Source: Novosphingobium sp. KA1 (lineage in GTDB: Bacteria; Pseudomonadota; Alphaproteobacteria; Sphingomonadales; Sphingomonadaceae). Taken from it: a DNA stretch of 64,000 nt. The DNA is taken from positions 2,443,001 to 2,507,000 of the forward strand of contig NZ_CP021247.1 in assembly GCF_017309955.1 (NCBI RefSeq), read 5' to 3'. Shown piece after piece: positions 56,136-64,000 of this stretch. The position numbers and the translations under genes were made by a program. The notes beneath the pieces were generated by a model. It was given only the letters and a program-made list of their open reading frames with translations. It was not told the DNA's origin and made no database searches. Position 1 is the stretch's first letter. The number at the start of each line of letters is the position of its first letter.

Positions 56136-57395
56136 TTACCAGACCAACGGCACTTCTTCCGGCCCGATTACGCCGCCTGGTCGGTACTCTATGTGGGTGC
56201 CGGGCTTGAGGCCGAAGTCGGGAATGCGCCTCAGCCATTCCTGAAGCGCGATCTTCACTTCCAGGCGGGCCAGGTGTCCGCCCATGCAGCTGTGCACGCC
56301 AACCGTGAAGGCGAGGGTTGTCTTGCGCGGGCGGTCGAAGTCTACCGTCAGAGGATCGGGGAAGACATCGGGGTCGAAGTTGCAAGCGGGTAGGATGAAG
56401 GTCACGCGGTCGCCCTTCTTGAGCTGCACGCCGCGCATTTCATAGTCCTGATCAAGGACGCGGCCCGAGAATGTGACGGACCATCGCCGCAGCAGTTCTT
56501 CTACCACCTTGTCGATGTCCTGCGGACGATCGATGATTTCCTGGCGCTTTTCCGGGTTCTGCGCGAGCCATGCCCAGACGTTGTTGAGCGTTGCGAACAC
56601 GGTGTCCAGCCCGCCGATGAACAGGAAGCAGACGAAGCCGAAGATCTCCTTTTCGGATAGCGGCACGCCGCCCGGTTCTGCATGGGCAATCAGGCTTACC
56701 ACGCCTTGATCGGGGTGCGCCTTCTTCTCGGCGATGGCGTCCTTGAGATAGGCAGTGATGTTCTGCATTGCCTGGCCCATGATCGCGCGGTCGTTCGAGT
56801 GGAGCAGATCCATCGCCCAGGACACGAACGTGTCGCGCATGTCCTGCGGCAGCCCCATGATGTCGAGGAATACCGAAACCGGTAGCGGTCGGCCGAAATC
56901 TTCGGTGAACTCGCATGTTCCTCCGGCTGCGACCTTGGCCTCGATCTCGTCGATCAGGTCGTTGGCGCGCTGGCGGATTTGCGCCTCCAGCTTGAGCACG
57001 CCCTGGGGACTGAACACCGGGTCGACGATGTTGCGATACTTGCGGTGGTGCGGCGGATCGATCTCGATCGGGATGAAGTAGAAATAGTCGTTTGGATCAC
57101 GCGGAAACGGCGTGGCCCCCTCGTTCGAGAATATCTCCGGATGGCGCAGGCCGAACAGGGCATCCTCGTGGCGGGTGAAATGCCACATGTTGCCCATCGG
57201 GCTGACGTCGTAATAGATCGGCGGCTGCTTATCATGCAGCGCGGCCATGAAATCGTGCGGAGCGGCGAGAAATTCCGGCCCGAAGGTAAGGCCTACCTGG
57301 CGAACCAGGTCGGCGGGGACATGATCGGGCACCTGATCCATGCCGACGTGGCGCGGAAAGCTGGGCGGAACCGGATTGGCGGCGTCGATAGGCAT
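56136..57395 (-). CDS. cytochrome P450
   Basis: 419 residues from ATG 57395 (MPIDAANPVPPSF), with GGGAGAGAG upstream; a longer in-frame N-terminus within the ferredoxin gene is rejected. The haem loop FTVGVHSCMGGHLARLEVK holds the ligand C370 in the FxxGxHxCxG pattern; the I-helix FIGGLDTVFATL has the oxygen-activating Gly-Gly-x-Asp-Thr, and the EELLRR ExxR pair (E300/R303) is present. Class I bacterial P450, fed by the ferredoxin gene directly upstream. Substrate unknown, possibly a terpenoid or steroid-like molecule (inference). Confidence 0.92.
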   Translation of the reverse strand: MPIDAANPVPPSFPRHVGMDQVPDHVPADLVRQVGLTFGPEFLAAPHDFMAALHDKQPPIYYDVSPMGNMWHFTRHEDALFGLRHPEIFSNEGATPFPRDPNDYFYFIPIEIDPPHHRKYRNIVDPVFSPQGVLKLEAQIRQRANDLIDEIEAKVAAGGTCEFTEDFGRPLPVSVFLDIMGLPQDMRDTFVSWAMDLLHSNDRAIMGQAMQNITAYLKDAIAEKKAHPDQGVVSLIAHAEPGGVPLSEKEIFGFVCFLFIGGLDTVFATLNNVWAWLAQNPEKRQEIIDRPQDIDKVVEELLRRWSVTFSGRVLDQDYEMRGVQLKKGDRVTFILPACNFDPDVFPDPLTVDFDRPRKTTLAFTVGVHSCMGGHLARLEVKIALQEWLRRIPDFGLKPGTHIEYRPGGVIGPEEVPLVW

Positions 57396-57409
57396 CGGCT
57401 CTCTCCCGC

Positions 57410-57736
57410 TTAGAACTGGTGTTCGGGAAGGTGGACGACAAGCCCGTCGAGCGCCTCGGTGACGACCATCTGGCAGGACAGGCGGCTGGAGGGTTTTACT
57501 TCGCTGGCTGCGGATTCGAGCAGTTCCTCCTCGGCCTGCGAGGAGGGGCCGCCAACCGCCGCGGTCCAGTCCGCGTCGACATAGCAGTGGCAGGTGGCGC
57601 AAGACAGGCCGCCGCCGCATTCGCCGGTGATCCCTTCGACCCCGTTGTAAATTGCGCCGCGCATGACGTTTTCGCCGGCATCGACCTCTACGGTCGTCGC
57701 GTGGCCGGTATGGTCGACATAAGTGACCTTGGGCAT
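57410..57736 (-). CDS. 2Fe-2S ferredoxin, electron donor for the P450
   Basis: 108 residues with the adrenodoxin/putidaredoxin-type cluster cysteines C40, C46, C49 and C88 (GECGGGLSCATC and LSCQM). It starts MPKVTYVDHTGHATTVEVDAGENVMRGAI. The stop is 14 bases before the P450 ATG, so the two form a redox operon. A ferredoxin reductase gene is not in the window. Likely controlled by the divergent TetR gene via the palindrome at 57773-57787. Confidence 0.93.
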   Translation of the reverse strand: MPKVTYVDHTGHATTVEVDAGENVMRGAIYNGVEGITGECGGGLSCATCHCYVDADWTAAVGGPSSQAEEELLESAASEVKPSSRLSCQMVVTEALDGLVVHLPEHQF

Positions 57737-57772
57737 CGGAACTCTCCTGATTTCCTGTCTTCGCGCCTTTAT

Positions 57773-57787
57773 GAGAACGCTGTTCTC
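57773..57787. promoter_or_regulatory. perfect GAGAAC-GCT-GTTCTC palindrome (TetR operator candidate)
   Basis: A 15-bp perfect inverted repeat (6-3-6) in the 163-bp divergent gap between the ferredoxin-P450 unit (start 57736) and the TetR gene (start 57900). Fits a TetR-type operator. Confidence 0.68.
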
Positions 57788-57899
57788 GACATTTTTAGCG
57801 TGAGGGCGGTGATCGAGTCAATTGATACGGGAGCGGACGAGCCAAGGCATCGCAGGACGGGCTGGACCCGTGATGGGAGACGCGATACGCGATTGATCG

Positions 57900-58595
57900 A
57901 TGGCTACGACGAAATCCCATCTCGCCTTGTCCGCTGCATCTGATGAAGGCGATGAAGATCGCTCCCAGAAGCTCATCGCGGCGGCACACGAATTGCTTGA
58001 CGAAGCAGGACTGGAAGGCCTGACGATCCGCGCGGTGCTGGCACGCACGGGGCTTGCGCGCAGAGCCTTCTATGAGCGTTTCCAAAGCAAGGACGATCTT
58101 GTTCTCGCGGTCTTCGATACCACGTTGCGTTCGGCCGCGCGGGCATTCGAAGCGATGACGAAGCCGGAAGTGGGGTCGGCGCAGGCGCTTGAGGGGATCG
58201 TCCGTGGCATTGTCGTCGGCCAGGCGCAGTTTCAGGGCAAGTCTCAGGACCGGTCTTCAGTTGCGGCGCAAGGCATGCCGGTTGGCGGAGCTCACTTGCG
58301 CAGTGCGGCGCTCAGCCGGGAGCATTTGCGGTTGGCGCAGCAGCGTCCCGCTGAATTGAAGGCCGCGCTTCAGCCCTTGCTGGATTTAATGGCGGGGCAT
58401 ATCGGCAAGGGGATGGCCGCTGGGGTCTTCCGGCAGGCCGATCCGCAGTTGCAGGCGCGGCTTATCTACAACCTCGTTTCGACGACGGTGCACACGCTCT
58501 TGCTCGAAGAGGAAGGACGGGCGCCCGATCGAGCCGAGCGCGAGGCGCTTGCGCAAGCGATCTGGTCGTTCTGTTTGCGGGCGATTGCGGCGTAA
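57900..58595 (+). CDS. TetR-family regulator of the ferredoxin-P450 operon
   Basis: 231 residues from ATG 57900. The HTH segment LEGLTIRAVLARTGLARRAFYERFQSKDDLVLAVFDTTL is typical TetR. The rest is an all-helical ligand domain that I cannot assign to a subfamily. It is divergent from the ferredoxin-P450 pair, which suggests that a substrate or product of the P450 is the inducer. It ends seven bases before the convergent sugar kinase gene. Confidence 0.85.
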   Translation: MATTKSHLALSAASDEGDEDRSQKLIAAAHELLDEAGLEGLTIRAVLARTGLARRAFYERFQSKDDLVLAVFDTTLRSAARAFEAMTKPEVGSAQALEGIVRGIVVGQAQFQGKSQDRSSVAAQGMPVGGAHLRSAALSREHLRLAQQRPAELKAALQPLLDLMAGHIGKGMAAGVFRQADPQLQARLIYNLVSTTVHTLLLEEEGRAPDRAEREALAQAIWSFCLRAIAA

Positions 58596-58602
58596 GACGA
58601 CT

Positions 58603-59532
58603 TCAGGCCGGCTCGACCATCCGGAGCAGGCGCTCGATGTCCGCGGGACGGGCCAGGTCCGTGCCTGCGCGCAGGACCGCCGCCGACCCGGCGGCAAGGC
58701 CGATCCGAAAGGCAGTGAGGTCATCGTCGCCCCGGCACAGGGCGTGGACCATCGCGGCAACAAAGCTGTCACCGGCGCCGACGGCACTGGCAGCGTCGAT
58801 CTTGAGCGCGGGAAGATAGGTGGTGCCCCCGGCATTGGCGAGCAGTGCGCCTTCATGGCCCATGGTGACGGCAACGAGCCGGACCTTGCCGGTGGACACG
58901 ATATCCATCGCCGCGGTTCCGATTTCTTCGAGGTTGTCGAGCGTACGACCTGTGTACTGCGCCAGTTCACCGATGCTGGGCTTGACCAGCGCCAAGTCAC
59001 CTTGCGCGATGCCTGCTGCCAGCGCCTCGCCCGAGGTGTCGAGCACCATCTCGATGCCCCGCGGCGCGAGCAGGCGGGTGACCCGGGCGTAGAAGTCTGT
59101 CGGTACGCCGGGGGGGAGGGAACCGCTCATGACCATGACGTCGCAATCTGCTTCGGCGAGCAGGTCCAGGCAGCGGCCCCACTCGGCCTCGCTGACATGG
59201 GGGCCGGCGGGAGTGAAGCGGAATTCCTTGCCGGTGTCGTGTTCGAGAATGTCGGCGGCGATACGCGTCGGGCCCTCGATCGGGATGCGTGTGCGGACCA
59301 GTTGATGCAGGTCGATCAGGCCGTCGAGCGCGGGGCCGGTGGCACCACCGGACAGGTAATAGCATCGCGCGTTGCCACCGAGTCGTACGAAGACCCGCGC
59401 GACATTGATGCCGCCGCCCCCAGGTGCGTAGTGTTCGTTGTCGGTGCGCATCTTGTGCGTGTGGCGGACTTTGCCGACGTTGTAGGAGACGTCGATCGTC
59501 GGGTTCATGGTTAGCGTGGCGATGCTTTTCAT
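58603..59532 (-). CDS. PfkB-family sugar kinase (1-phosphofructokinase / tagatose-6-P kinase type)
   Basis: 309 residues from ATG 59532 (MKSIATLTMNPTIDVSYNVG). Family features: APGGGGINVARVFVRLGG near the N-terminus, GSLPPGVPTDFYARV in the middle and SAVGAGDSFVAAMVHALCRG, with the catalytic Asp in GAGDS, at the end. Sub-family signatures fit LacC/FruK/6-phosphofructokinase-2 enzymes that phosphorylate sugar phosphates. It lies convergent with the TetR gene; no sugar transporter is nearby, so the substrate is undecided. The 50 codons upstream in frame are not part of the protein. Confidence 0.88.
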   Translation of the reverse strand: MKSIATLTMNPTIDVSYNVGKVRHTHKMRTDNEHYAPGGGGINVARVFVRLGGNARCYYLSGGATGPALDGLIDLHQLVRTRIPIEGPTRIAADILEHDTGKEFRFTPAGPHVSEAEWGRCLDLLAEADCDVMVMSGSLPPGVPTDFYARVTRLLAPRGIEMVLDTSGEALAAGIAQGDLALVKPSIGELAQYTGRTLDNLEEIGTAAMDIVSTGKVRLVAVTMGHEGALLANAGGTTYLPALKIDAASAVGAGDSFVAAMVHALCRGDDDLTAFRIGLAAGSAAVLRAGTDLARPADIERLLRMVEPA

Positions 59533-59638
59533 CGGGCGGCTCCAAGAGGGGGCGTTTATGAGTTTACGACCTAAGTGACGGAAAACATGCCCGTCATTGG
59601 CGACAGCCGTCAAGCTGTGCGGTCGGAGGCTTGTCGGG

Positions 59639-61759
59639 TCAAGCGGCGTTGCAGGCGCGGGGAAGCAGGCTCTGGAAATCAACCATCGCTGCCGGGCCCG
59701 GCTTGCCGAACAGGAAGCCCTGGCCCTGGGTGCAGCCTTCGCTGCGCAAGTATTCGCGCTCCATCTCGCGCTCGATACCTTCGGCCACCACGGTCACGCC
59801 CAGACTGCGGCCAAGTCCGATGACCGCGCGGATCACCGCGCGCGAATTGGCCTCGCGCTGGAGGTTCAGGATGAACGACTTGTCGATCTTGATCTTGGTG
59901 AAGGGGTAGTTGAGCAGATAGCTGAGCGACGAATAGCCGGTACCGAAATCGTCGAGCGAGATGCCGATGCCGAAGGCCCGCAAGTTGCGGATGATCGCAG
60001 CCGGGCGGGGGCCGCGCTCCATCAGCACGGCCTCGGTGATTTCCAGTTCGAGCCGCTCGGCGACAAGGCCCGAGGAGGAGAGCGCATTGATCACGGTGCT
60101 GAGCAGATTGCCGTTGCGGAACTGCAGGGGCGAGACATTGACCGAAAGCCGGACATGCTGCGGCCAGGACATCGCCTCGCGGCAGGCGGAATTGAGTACG
60201 AAGCGGCCGACCTGATCGATCAGCCCCAGTTCTTCCGCAAGCGGGATGAAAACTTCGGGCGATACATGCCCGCGTTCGGCGTGGTGCCAGCGCAGCAGGG
60301 CCTCGCAGCATTCGATCTGCCCGGTCTCGAGATTCACGAGTGGCTGGTAGTGGACTTCCAGGTCGCCGTCCTGCACGGCCTTGCGCAAGTCCTTCTCGAG
60401 CCGGCTCTTGGCCTGAGCCGCCTCGTCCATGCGCAGTTCGAAACTGCGGCAGGTGCCGCGTCGTTCGGCCTTGGCCGCATAGAGCGCAAGGTCTGCGTAG
60501 CGCATCAGGGTTTGTGAATCGGAACTGTCGTAAGGCGCTACCGAGAAGCCGATGGTCGCGCCGATGTGCAGCATGTTGCCGTGGATGAAGAACGGTTCGC
60601 TGAGGGCGGTGATAATGGACTTGGCGACGAGTTCGGCCTGGGTCTGGCTGGCGCGGCGGAAGATGATCGCGAATTCATCACCGCCGATGCGGCACAGCAG
60701 GGCGCCTGGCGGGATCAGTTCGCGCATGCGGCGGGCCGCGTCGGTCAGCAGCATGTCGCCGAAGTGATGGCCGTATGTGTCGTTCACCGCCTTGAAGTGA
60801 TCGAGGTCTACCAGCGCAAGGGTGACCGTGTTGGCCGGTGACGCTTCTTCGAGCACGGCGCTCAGGTATTCGCGGCAGTGCGGGCGGTTGGCGAGGCCGG
60901 TCAGTTCGTCGTGACGCGCCATGTGCGCCATGCGCTGTTCGATGCGGCGGCGTTCGGTGACGTCGACGATCGAGACGATGGTGACCGGTTCGTCTTCCAT
61001 GTGCGAAAGGCGCGTCGATACCATGGCTTCGACGTTCGTGCCGTCACGGCGTCTCAGTGGCCAGCATGAATCCCCTTCGGGGCAATCGCTGGCCAAGAGG
61101 GCCATGGCGCTGTCGCGGTCGGCGCGGGAGAACAGGCATTCGGCGTCCAGGCCGGCCATCTCGTCGGCGCCGTAGCGGAACAAGCGGCACGCCGCCTCAT
61201 TGGCGGAACGGATAAGCCCGGTCGCGGCGTCGTAGACCAGCATCGCCAACGGGTTCTGCTCGAACAGCAGGCGGAAGGCTTCCTCGCGCCGGCGGATGTC
61301 GGTGATGTCGACGCGGATGCCGATCGTGCCGCCGCTTTCGGTCTTGCGCTCTTCGATCAGGATGCAACGGCCATTGGAAAGGCGCTGTTCGTGGCGGCAG
61401 TCGGACTGGCGCAACATCTCGATGCGGCGGGCCAGCCATTCCTCTTCCTGCCCGATCGCTTCGGGATAATCGCCGCGGGCCACGCCGATCCGCAGGGTGT
61501 CGCCCAGCTTTGCGCCGGGTTGCAGCAGATCGGCCGAGCGGCAGTAGATTTCCGCATAGCGGCGATTCCAGAGAATGTAGCGGTCTTCCTCATCGAGGAT
61601 GACGATACCCTGGGGCATGGCTTCGATCGCGTCGCGCAGCAGTCTTTCGGCGCGTGAAGCGGCGGAAAGAGCCGCTGCGAGCGATTCGTGCGTGAGCGCT
61701 ACCGACGGATCATCCGCCGGTTTCCTTGCTTCCCGTTCGAAATCGTCCCCAAGAATCAA
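59639..61759 (-). CDS. PAS-PAS-GGDEF-EAL c-di-GMP turnover protein
   Basis: 706 residues from TTG 61759; the start is uncertain, with GGGGG ten bases upstream. Two PAS domains (about 40-155 with AMPQGIVILDEEDRYILWNRRYAEIY and 160-285 with AMLVYDAATGLIRSANEAACRLF) precede a GGDEF domain (RIGGDEFAIIF, with no RxxD inhibitory site) and an EAL domain (CEALLRWHH, NVSPLQF, EITEAVLM, DDFGTGYSS, KIDKSF, EGIE). Both enzyme motifs are intact, so either activity is possible. No membrane segment is visible. Close paralogue of the next gene. Confidence 0.9.
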   Translation of the reverse strand: MILGDDFEREARKPADDPSVALTHESLAAALSAASRAERLLRDAIEAMPQGIVILDEEDRYILWNRRYAEIYCRSADLLQPGAKLGDTLRIGVARGDYPEAIGQEEEWLARRIEMLRQSDCRHEQRLSNGRCILIEERKTESGGTIGIRVDITDIRRREEAFRLLFEQNPLAMLVYDAATGLIRSANEAACRLFRYGADEMAGLDAECLFSRADRDSAMALLASDCPEGDSCWPLRRRDGTNVEAMVSTRLSHMEDEPVTIVSIVDVTERRRIEQRMAHMARHDELTGLANRPHCREYLSAVLEEASPANTVTLALVDLDHFKAVNDTYGHHFGDMLLTDAARRMRELIPPGALLCRIGGDEFAIIFRRASQTQAELVAKSIITALSEPFFIHGNMLHIGATIGFSVAPYDSSDSQTLMRYADLALYAAKAERRGTCRSFELRMDEAAQAKSRLEKDLRKAVQDGDLEVHYQPLVNLETGQIECCEALLRWHHAERGHVSPEVFIPLAEELGLIDQVGRFVLNSACREAMSWPQHVRLSVNVSPLQFRNGNLLSTVINALSSSGLVAERLELEITEAVLMERGPRPAAIIRNLRAFGIGISLDDFGTGYSSLSYLLNYPFTKIKIDKSFILNLQREANSRAVIRAVIGLGRSLGVTVVAEGIEREMEREYLRSEGCTQGQGFLFGKPGPAAMVDFQSLLPRACNAA

Positions 61760-61860
61760 GATGGTGCCCCCAAAGCTGGCAACCGGGGGATACTAGGCAA
61801 GGCGTTAATTTTCTTGTCAATGTTACATGCGACAGGCTGAGGCCCTCGTGCCGCGGGCAC

Positions 61861-64000
61861 TCAGTTGCTGGTTGCGCTTGCCGTTCGTGCTGGTTCCGAG
61901 GCGTCTTCGCATTCGCGCGGCGGAGCGGCCGGCCGTCCGAACAGGTAGCCCTGAGCCTCGTCGCAGCCTTCATCGCGCAGCACGGCCAGTTGCTTTTCGG
62001 TTTCGACCCCTTCGGCCAGAACCGGGATCTGCAGGCTGCGGCCGAGCGCCAGTACGGCGCGGATGATGGCGCGGGCCTGATTGCTGTGTTCGGCGCGCGA
62101 CATGAAGGATTTGTCGATCTTGATTTTGTCGAAGGGGAAGGAGTGCAGGGTGTCGAGCGAGGAATAGCCGGTGCCGAAGTCGTCAATGGCGACGCTGACG
62201 CCCATGCTCTTGATCTGGCGCAGGCAGTGCAGGGCGCGCAGCTTGTCGGAGATGATCGCGGTTTCGGTGATCTCCAGTTCCAGCCGGCTGGGGGAAAGAC
62301 CCGTTTCGACCAGAATCTCGCGCAGTGTCTCGACCAGCCCGGGCTGGAGGAATTGCACCGGGGACAGGTTGACCGCGATCTTGATTGCACTCGGCCATTT
62401 GCGGGCTTCGCGGCAGGCCTCGCGAAGCACCCATTCGCCGATGCGGATGATCTCGCCGTTCTCCTCGGCGATCGGAATGAAATCATCGGGGGGCACCAGG
62501 CCATGGGCGGGGTGATGCCAACGCAGTAGCGCTTCATAGGCGCTCAATTGGCCGGTGTGGAGCGAGCGTTGCGGTTGGTACAGTAGCGAGAGCTCGCCGC
62601 GGTCCACCGCATGGCGCAAGTCGGCGGCCAATTGCCGACGCTGGCGGGCGGTTTCGTCCATGCCGTGCTGGAAGAAACAGACGCTTTCGCCGAGTGTTGC
62701 CTTGGCCCGGTACATGGCAAGATCGGCGTTGTTGAGAAGGGTCTCGCGATCGGTCCCGTCGTTCGGGTAGAGCGCGATGCCGATGCTGCCGTCCACCACA
62801 AAATGGTGCTCGCTGTCACCTATCGGCGCGATGATGGCATTGCGCAGACGCGCGAGGAAGTCGTTCAGTTCGCTGCGGTTGGCGAACATCTTGCAAGCAG
62901 CGAACTCGTCACCACCGAGGCGAGCGACCGCTTCTCCTTCGCCAAGCATTTCGCCAAGCCGCTGGGCTATCGACTGGAGCACGAGATCGCCCGCCGCGTG
63001 GCCTTGCGAATCGTTGATTTCCTTGAAGCGGTCCAGGTCCACGCCAATGACGGCGAGCTGCTTTTTCTGCGGTGCCGCTACCGCCAGAAGTTCATCCAAC
63101 AGCATGGCAAAGCGCGTACGGTTCGGCAGGCCGGTCAGCGGATCGTGCAAGGCCATGTGCGCGATCTTGGCCTCCGATTTGCGCTGTTCGGTGATGTCGT
63201 CGCAGGTCGTGACCCAGCCGCCTTCGGGCAAGGCGCGGTTGGCCACCGAGATCACATGGTTCTCTCCGAAGTCCGCGATGATGGGGTGGCTTCCGGTATC
63301 GGCCAGGGTTTCCTCGAGGATGTCCTTCATGTTCTGGAGGACCTGTGAGCCGGCTTGCTCGCCTCCCAGGTTCATGAAGCCGCTGGCGATCAGCGCGGCT
63401 AAATCGGTGCCGTTGCGGCAATCGTCTTCTTCGAGTGACCAGATCTCCCGGAAACGACGGTTGCACAGGACGACGCGCTGGTCGGCGTCGAACAGGCACA
63501 GTCCCTGGAGCATGTTTTCGAGCGCAGTGTCGAGATGGCGCGAGGTTTCCGCGATCAGTGCCTGGGCTTCGCGGAACGGGGTGATGTTGTGCATCACGAA
63601 GGAGAAGCCCAGTTCCTCGCCCGATGGTGCAAGCAGCTTTTCCACCGTGCCATGGGCCCAGAAGCGCGAGCCGTCCTGTCTCAGGCATTCACCCGTGCCA
63701 GAATGAAGGCCGTTTTCGCGGGCCTGGGCAAGCAGGAAATTGGGCAGGCCCGCAGTCCGATCCTCTTCGGTGAACAGGCGCGCGATCGGCAGGCCGATCA
63801 TTTCCTGCGCGTTGTAGCCGGTCAGTCGCTTGGCCCCGAGATTCCATTGCGAGATGCGACCGTCGTGGTCGAGCATGCAGATCGCATAGTCGGAAATCGT
63901 CTTCACCAACTGCGAGAAGCGACGCTCGCTTTCATCCAAGGCGTTACGGGCGATACGATTGACGATTTGGGCGGTCATGCCGAGCGCGAAGATGCCCAGG
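61861..64000 (-). CDS. PAS-GGDEF-EAL protein, N-terminus outside window
   Basis: The frame stays open to the right edge of the window; an internal ATG at 63978 is preceded in frame by hydrophobic LGIFALG, which looks like the end of a membrane domain (perhaps MHYT), so the true start is probably beyond 64000. Visible are two PAS domains (SQLVKTISDYAICMLDHDGRISQWN and DTALENMLQGLCLFDADQRVVLCNRRFREIW), a GGDEF domain (RLGGDEF, no RxxD site) and an EAL domain (YEALLRWHHP, NLSPVQF, EITETAII, DDFGTGYSS, KIDKSF, EGVET). Ends 101 bases upstream of its paralogue. c-di-GMP synthesis or breakdown. Confidence 0.88.
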   Translation of the reverse strand, partial: LGIFALGMTAQIVNRIARNALDESERRFSQLVKTISDYAICMLDHDGRISQWNLGAKRLTGYNAQEMIGLPIARLFTEEDRTAGLPNFLLAQARENGLHSGTGECLRQDGSRFWAHGTVEKLLAPSGEELGFSFVMHNITPFREAQALIAETSRHLDTALENMLQGLCLFDADQRVVLCNRRFREIWSLEEDDCRNGTDLAALIASGFMNLGGEQAGSQVLQNMKDILEETLADTGSHPIIADFGENHVISVANRALPEGGWVTTCDDITEQRKSEAKIAHMALHDPLTGLPNRTRFAMLLDELLAVAAPQKKQLAVIGVDLDRFKEINDSQGHAAGDLVLQSIAQRLGEMLGEGEAVARLGGDEFAACKMFANRSELNDFLARLRNAIIAPIGDSEHHFVVDGSIGIALYPNDGTDRETLLNNADLAMYRAKATLGESVCFFQHGMDETARQRRQLAADLRHAVDRGELSLLYQPQRSLHTGQLSAYEALLRWHHPAHGLVPPDDFIPIAEENGEIIRIGEWVLREACREARKWPSAIKIAVNLSPVQFLQPGLVETLREILVETGLSPSRLELEITETAIISDKLRALHCLRQIKSMGVSVAIDDFGTGYSSLDTLHSFPFDKIKIDKSFMSRAEHSNQARAIIRAVLALGRSLQIPVLAEGVETEKQLAVLRDEGCDEAQGYLFGRPAAPPRECEDASEPARTASATSN

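Overview
The window is GC-rich chromosomal DNA of an alphaproteobacterium, most likely a sphingomonad (Novosphingobium/Sphingobium type). This rests on the end of the alpha-type ribosomal-protein/secY/rpoA cluster, an mdh-sucD-sucA-sucB-lpd block, the sphingomonad-type cell wall hydrolase, and many TonB, TetR and EAL/GGDEF genes. Genus is inference; no rRNA or tRNA gene was seen.

Layout. 1-7.1 kb: end of rplO, secY, adk, a secreted SRPBCC protein, then rpsM-rpsK-rpoA behind a near-consensus promoter and a long structured leader, a diacylglycerol-kinase-like gene wedged between rpoA and rplQ, and intrinsic terminators after adk, rpoA and rplQ. 7.4-9.5 kb: a TRIC/UPF0126 membrane protein and a pile-up of mobile-element relics (3' end of a group II intron, IS481 C-terminus, IS110 N-terminus with two nonsense codons, IS3 orfA with one terminal repeat). 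9.5-17.4 kb (minus strand): lpdA, sucB, sucA, sucD, mdh; sucC is absent. 17.8-19.5 kb: a small unknown protein and a SleB-type cell wall hydrolase. 19.7-24.5 kb: a cobalamin riboswitch driving a btuB-btuF-btuC-btuD uptake operon. 24.5-30.3 kb: soluble globin-coupled chemoreceptor, glycine-zipper protein, PhzF-like protein, a two-domain MaoC-type dehydratase with a deazaflavin/flavin reductase-like partner, and an exported 2H phosphoesterase. 30.4-34.2 kb: histidine kinase, lone receiver, and receiver-GGDEF-EAL protein, translationally coupled. 34.3-38.4 kb: single-domain asparaginase-like protein and a giant MFS-PlsC-AMP-ligase fusion. 38.4-44.2 kb: two convergent TetR genes, each with recognisable palindromic sites, and a NodT-EmrA-EmrB tripartite efflux operon. 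44.3-51.8 kb: a complete che operon (STAS, cheA, cheR, cheB, cheD, cheY, cheW and a small last gene carrying a CheZ-like DxxxQ motif), with a divergent second CheB that lacks the catalytic histidine. 51.8-64 kb: DUF938 methyltransferase, MATE transporter, FAD dehydrogenase, ferredoxin-P450 pair with a TetR regulator, PfkB-type sugar kinase and two PAS-GGDEF-EAL proteins, the last cut by the window edge.

How it works together: the window joins core translation/secretion and TCA-cycle genes with signal transduction (chemotaxis, c-di-GMP, phosphorelay), vitamin B12 acquisition and ligand-controlled efflux or oxidation modules. The most unusual points are the CheT/CheZ-like last che gene together with a probably inactive CheB paralogue, the structured rpsM leader, matched TetR operator pairs, and the mobile-element graveyard. 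No CRISPR array, prophage or defence island was seen.
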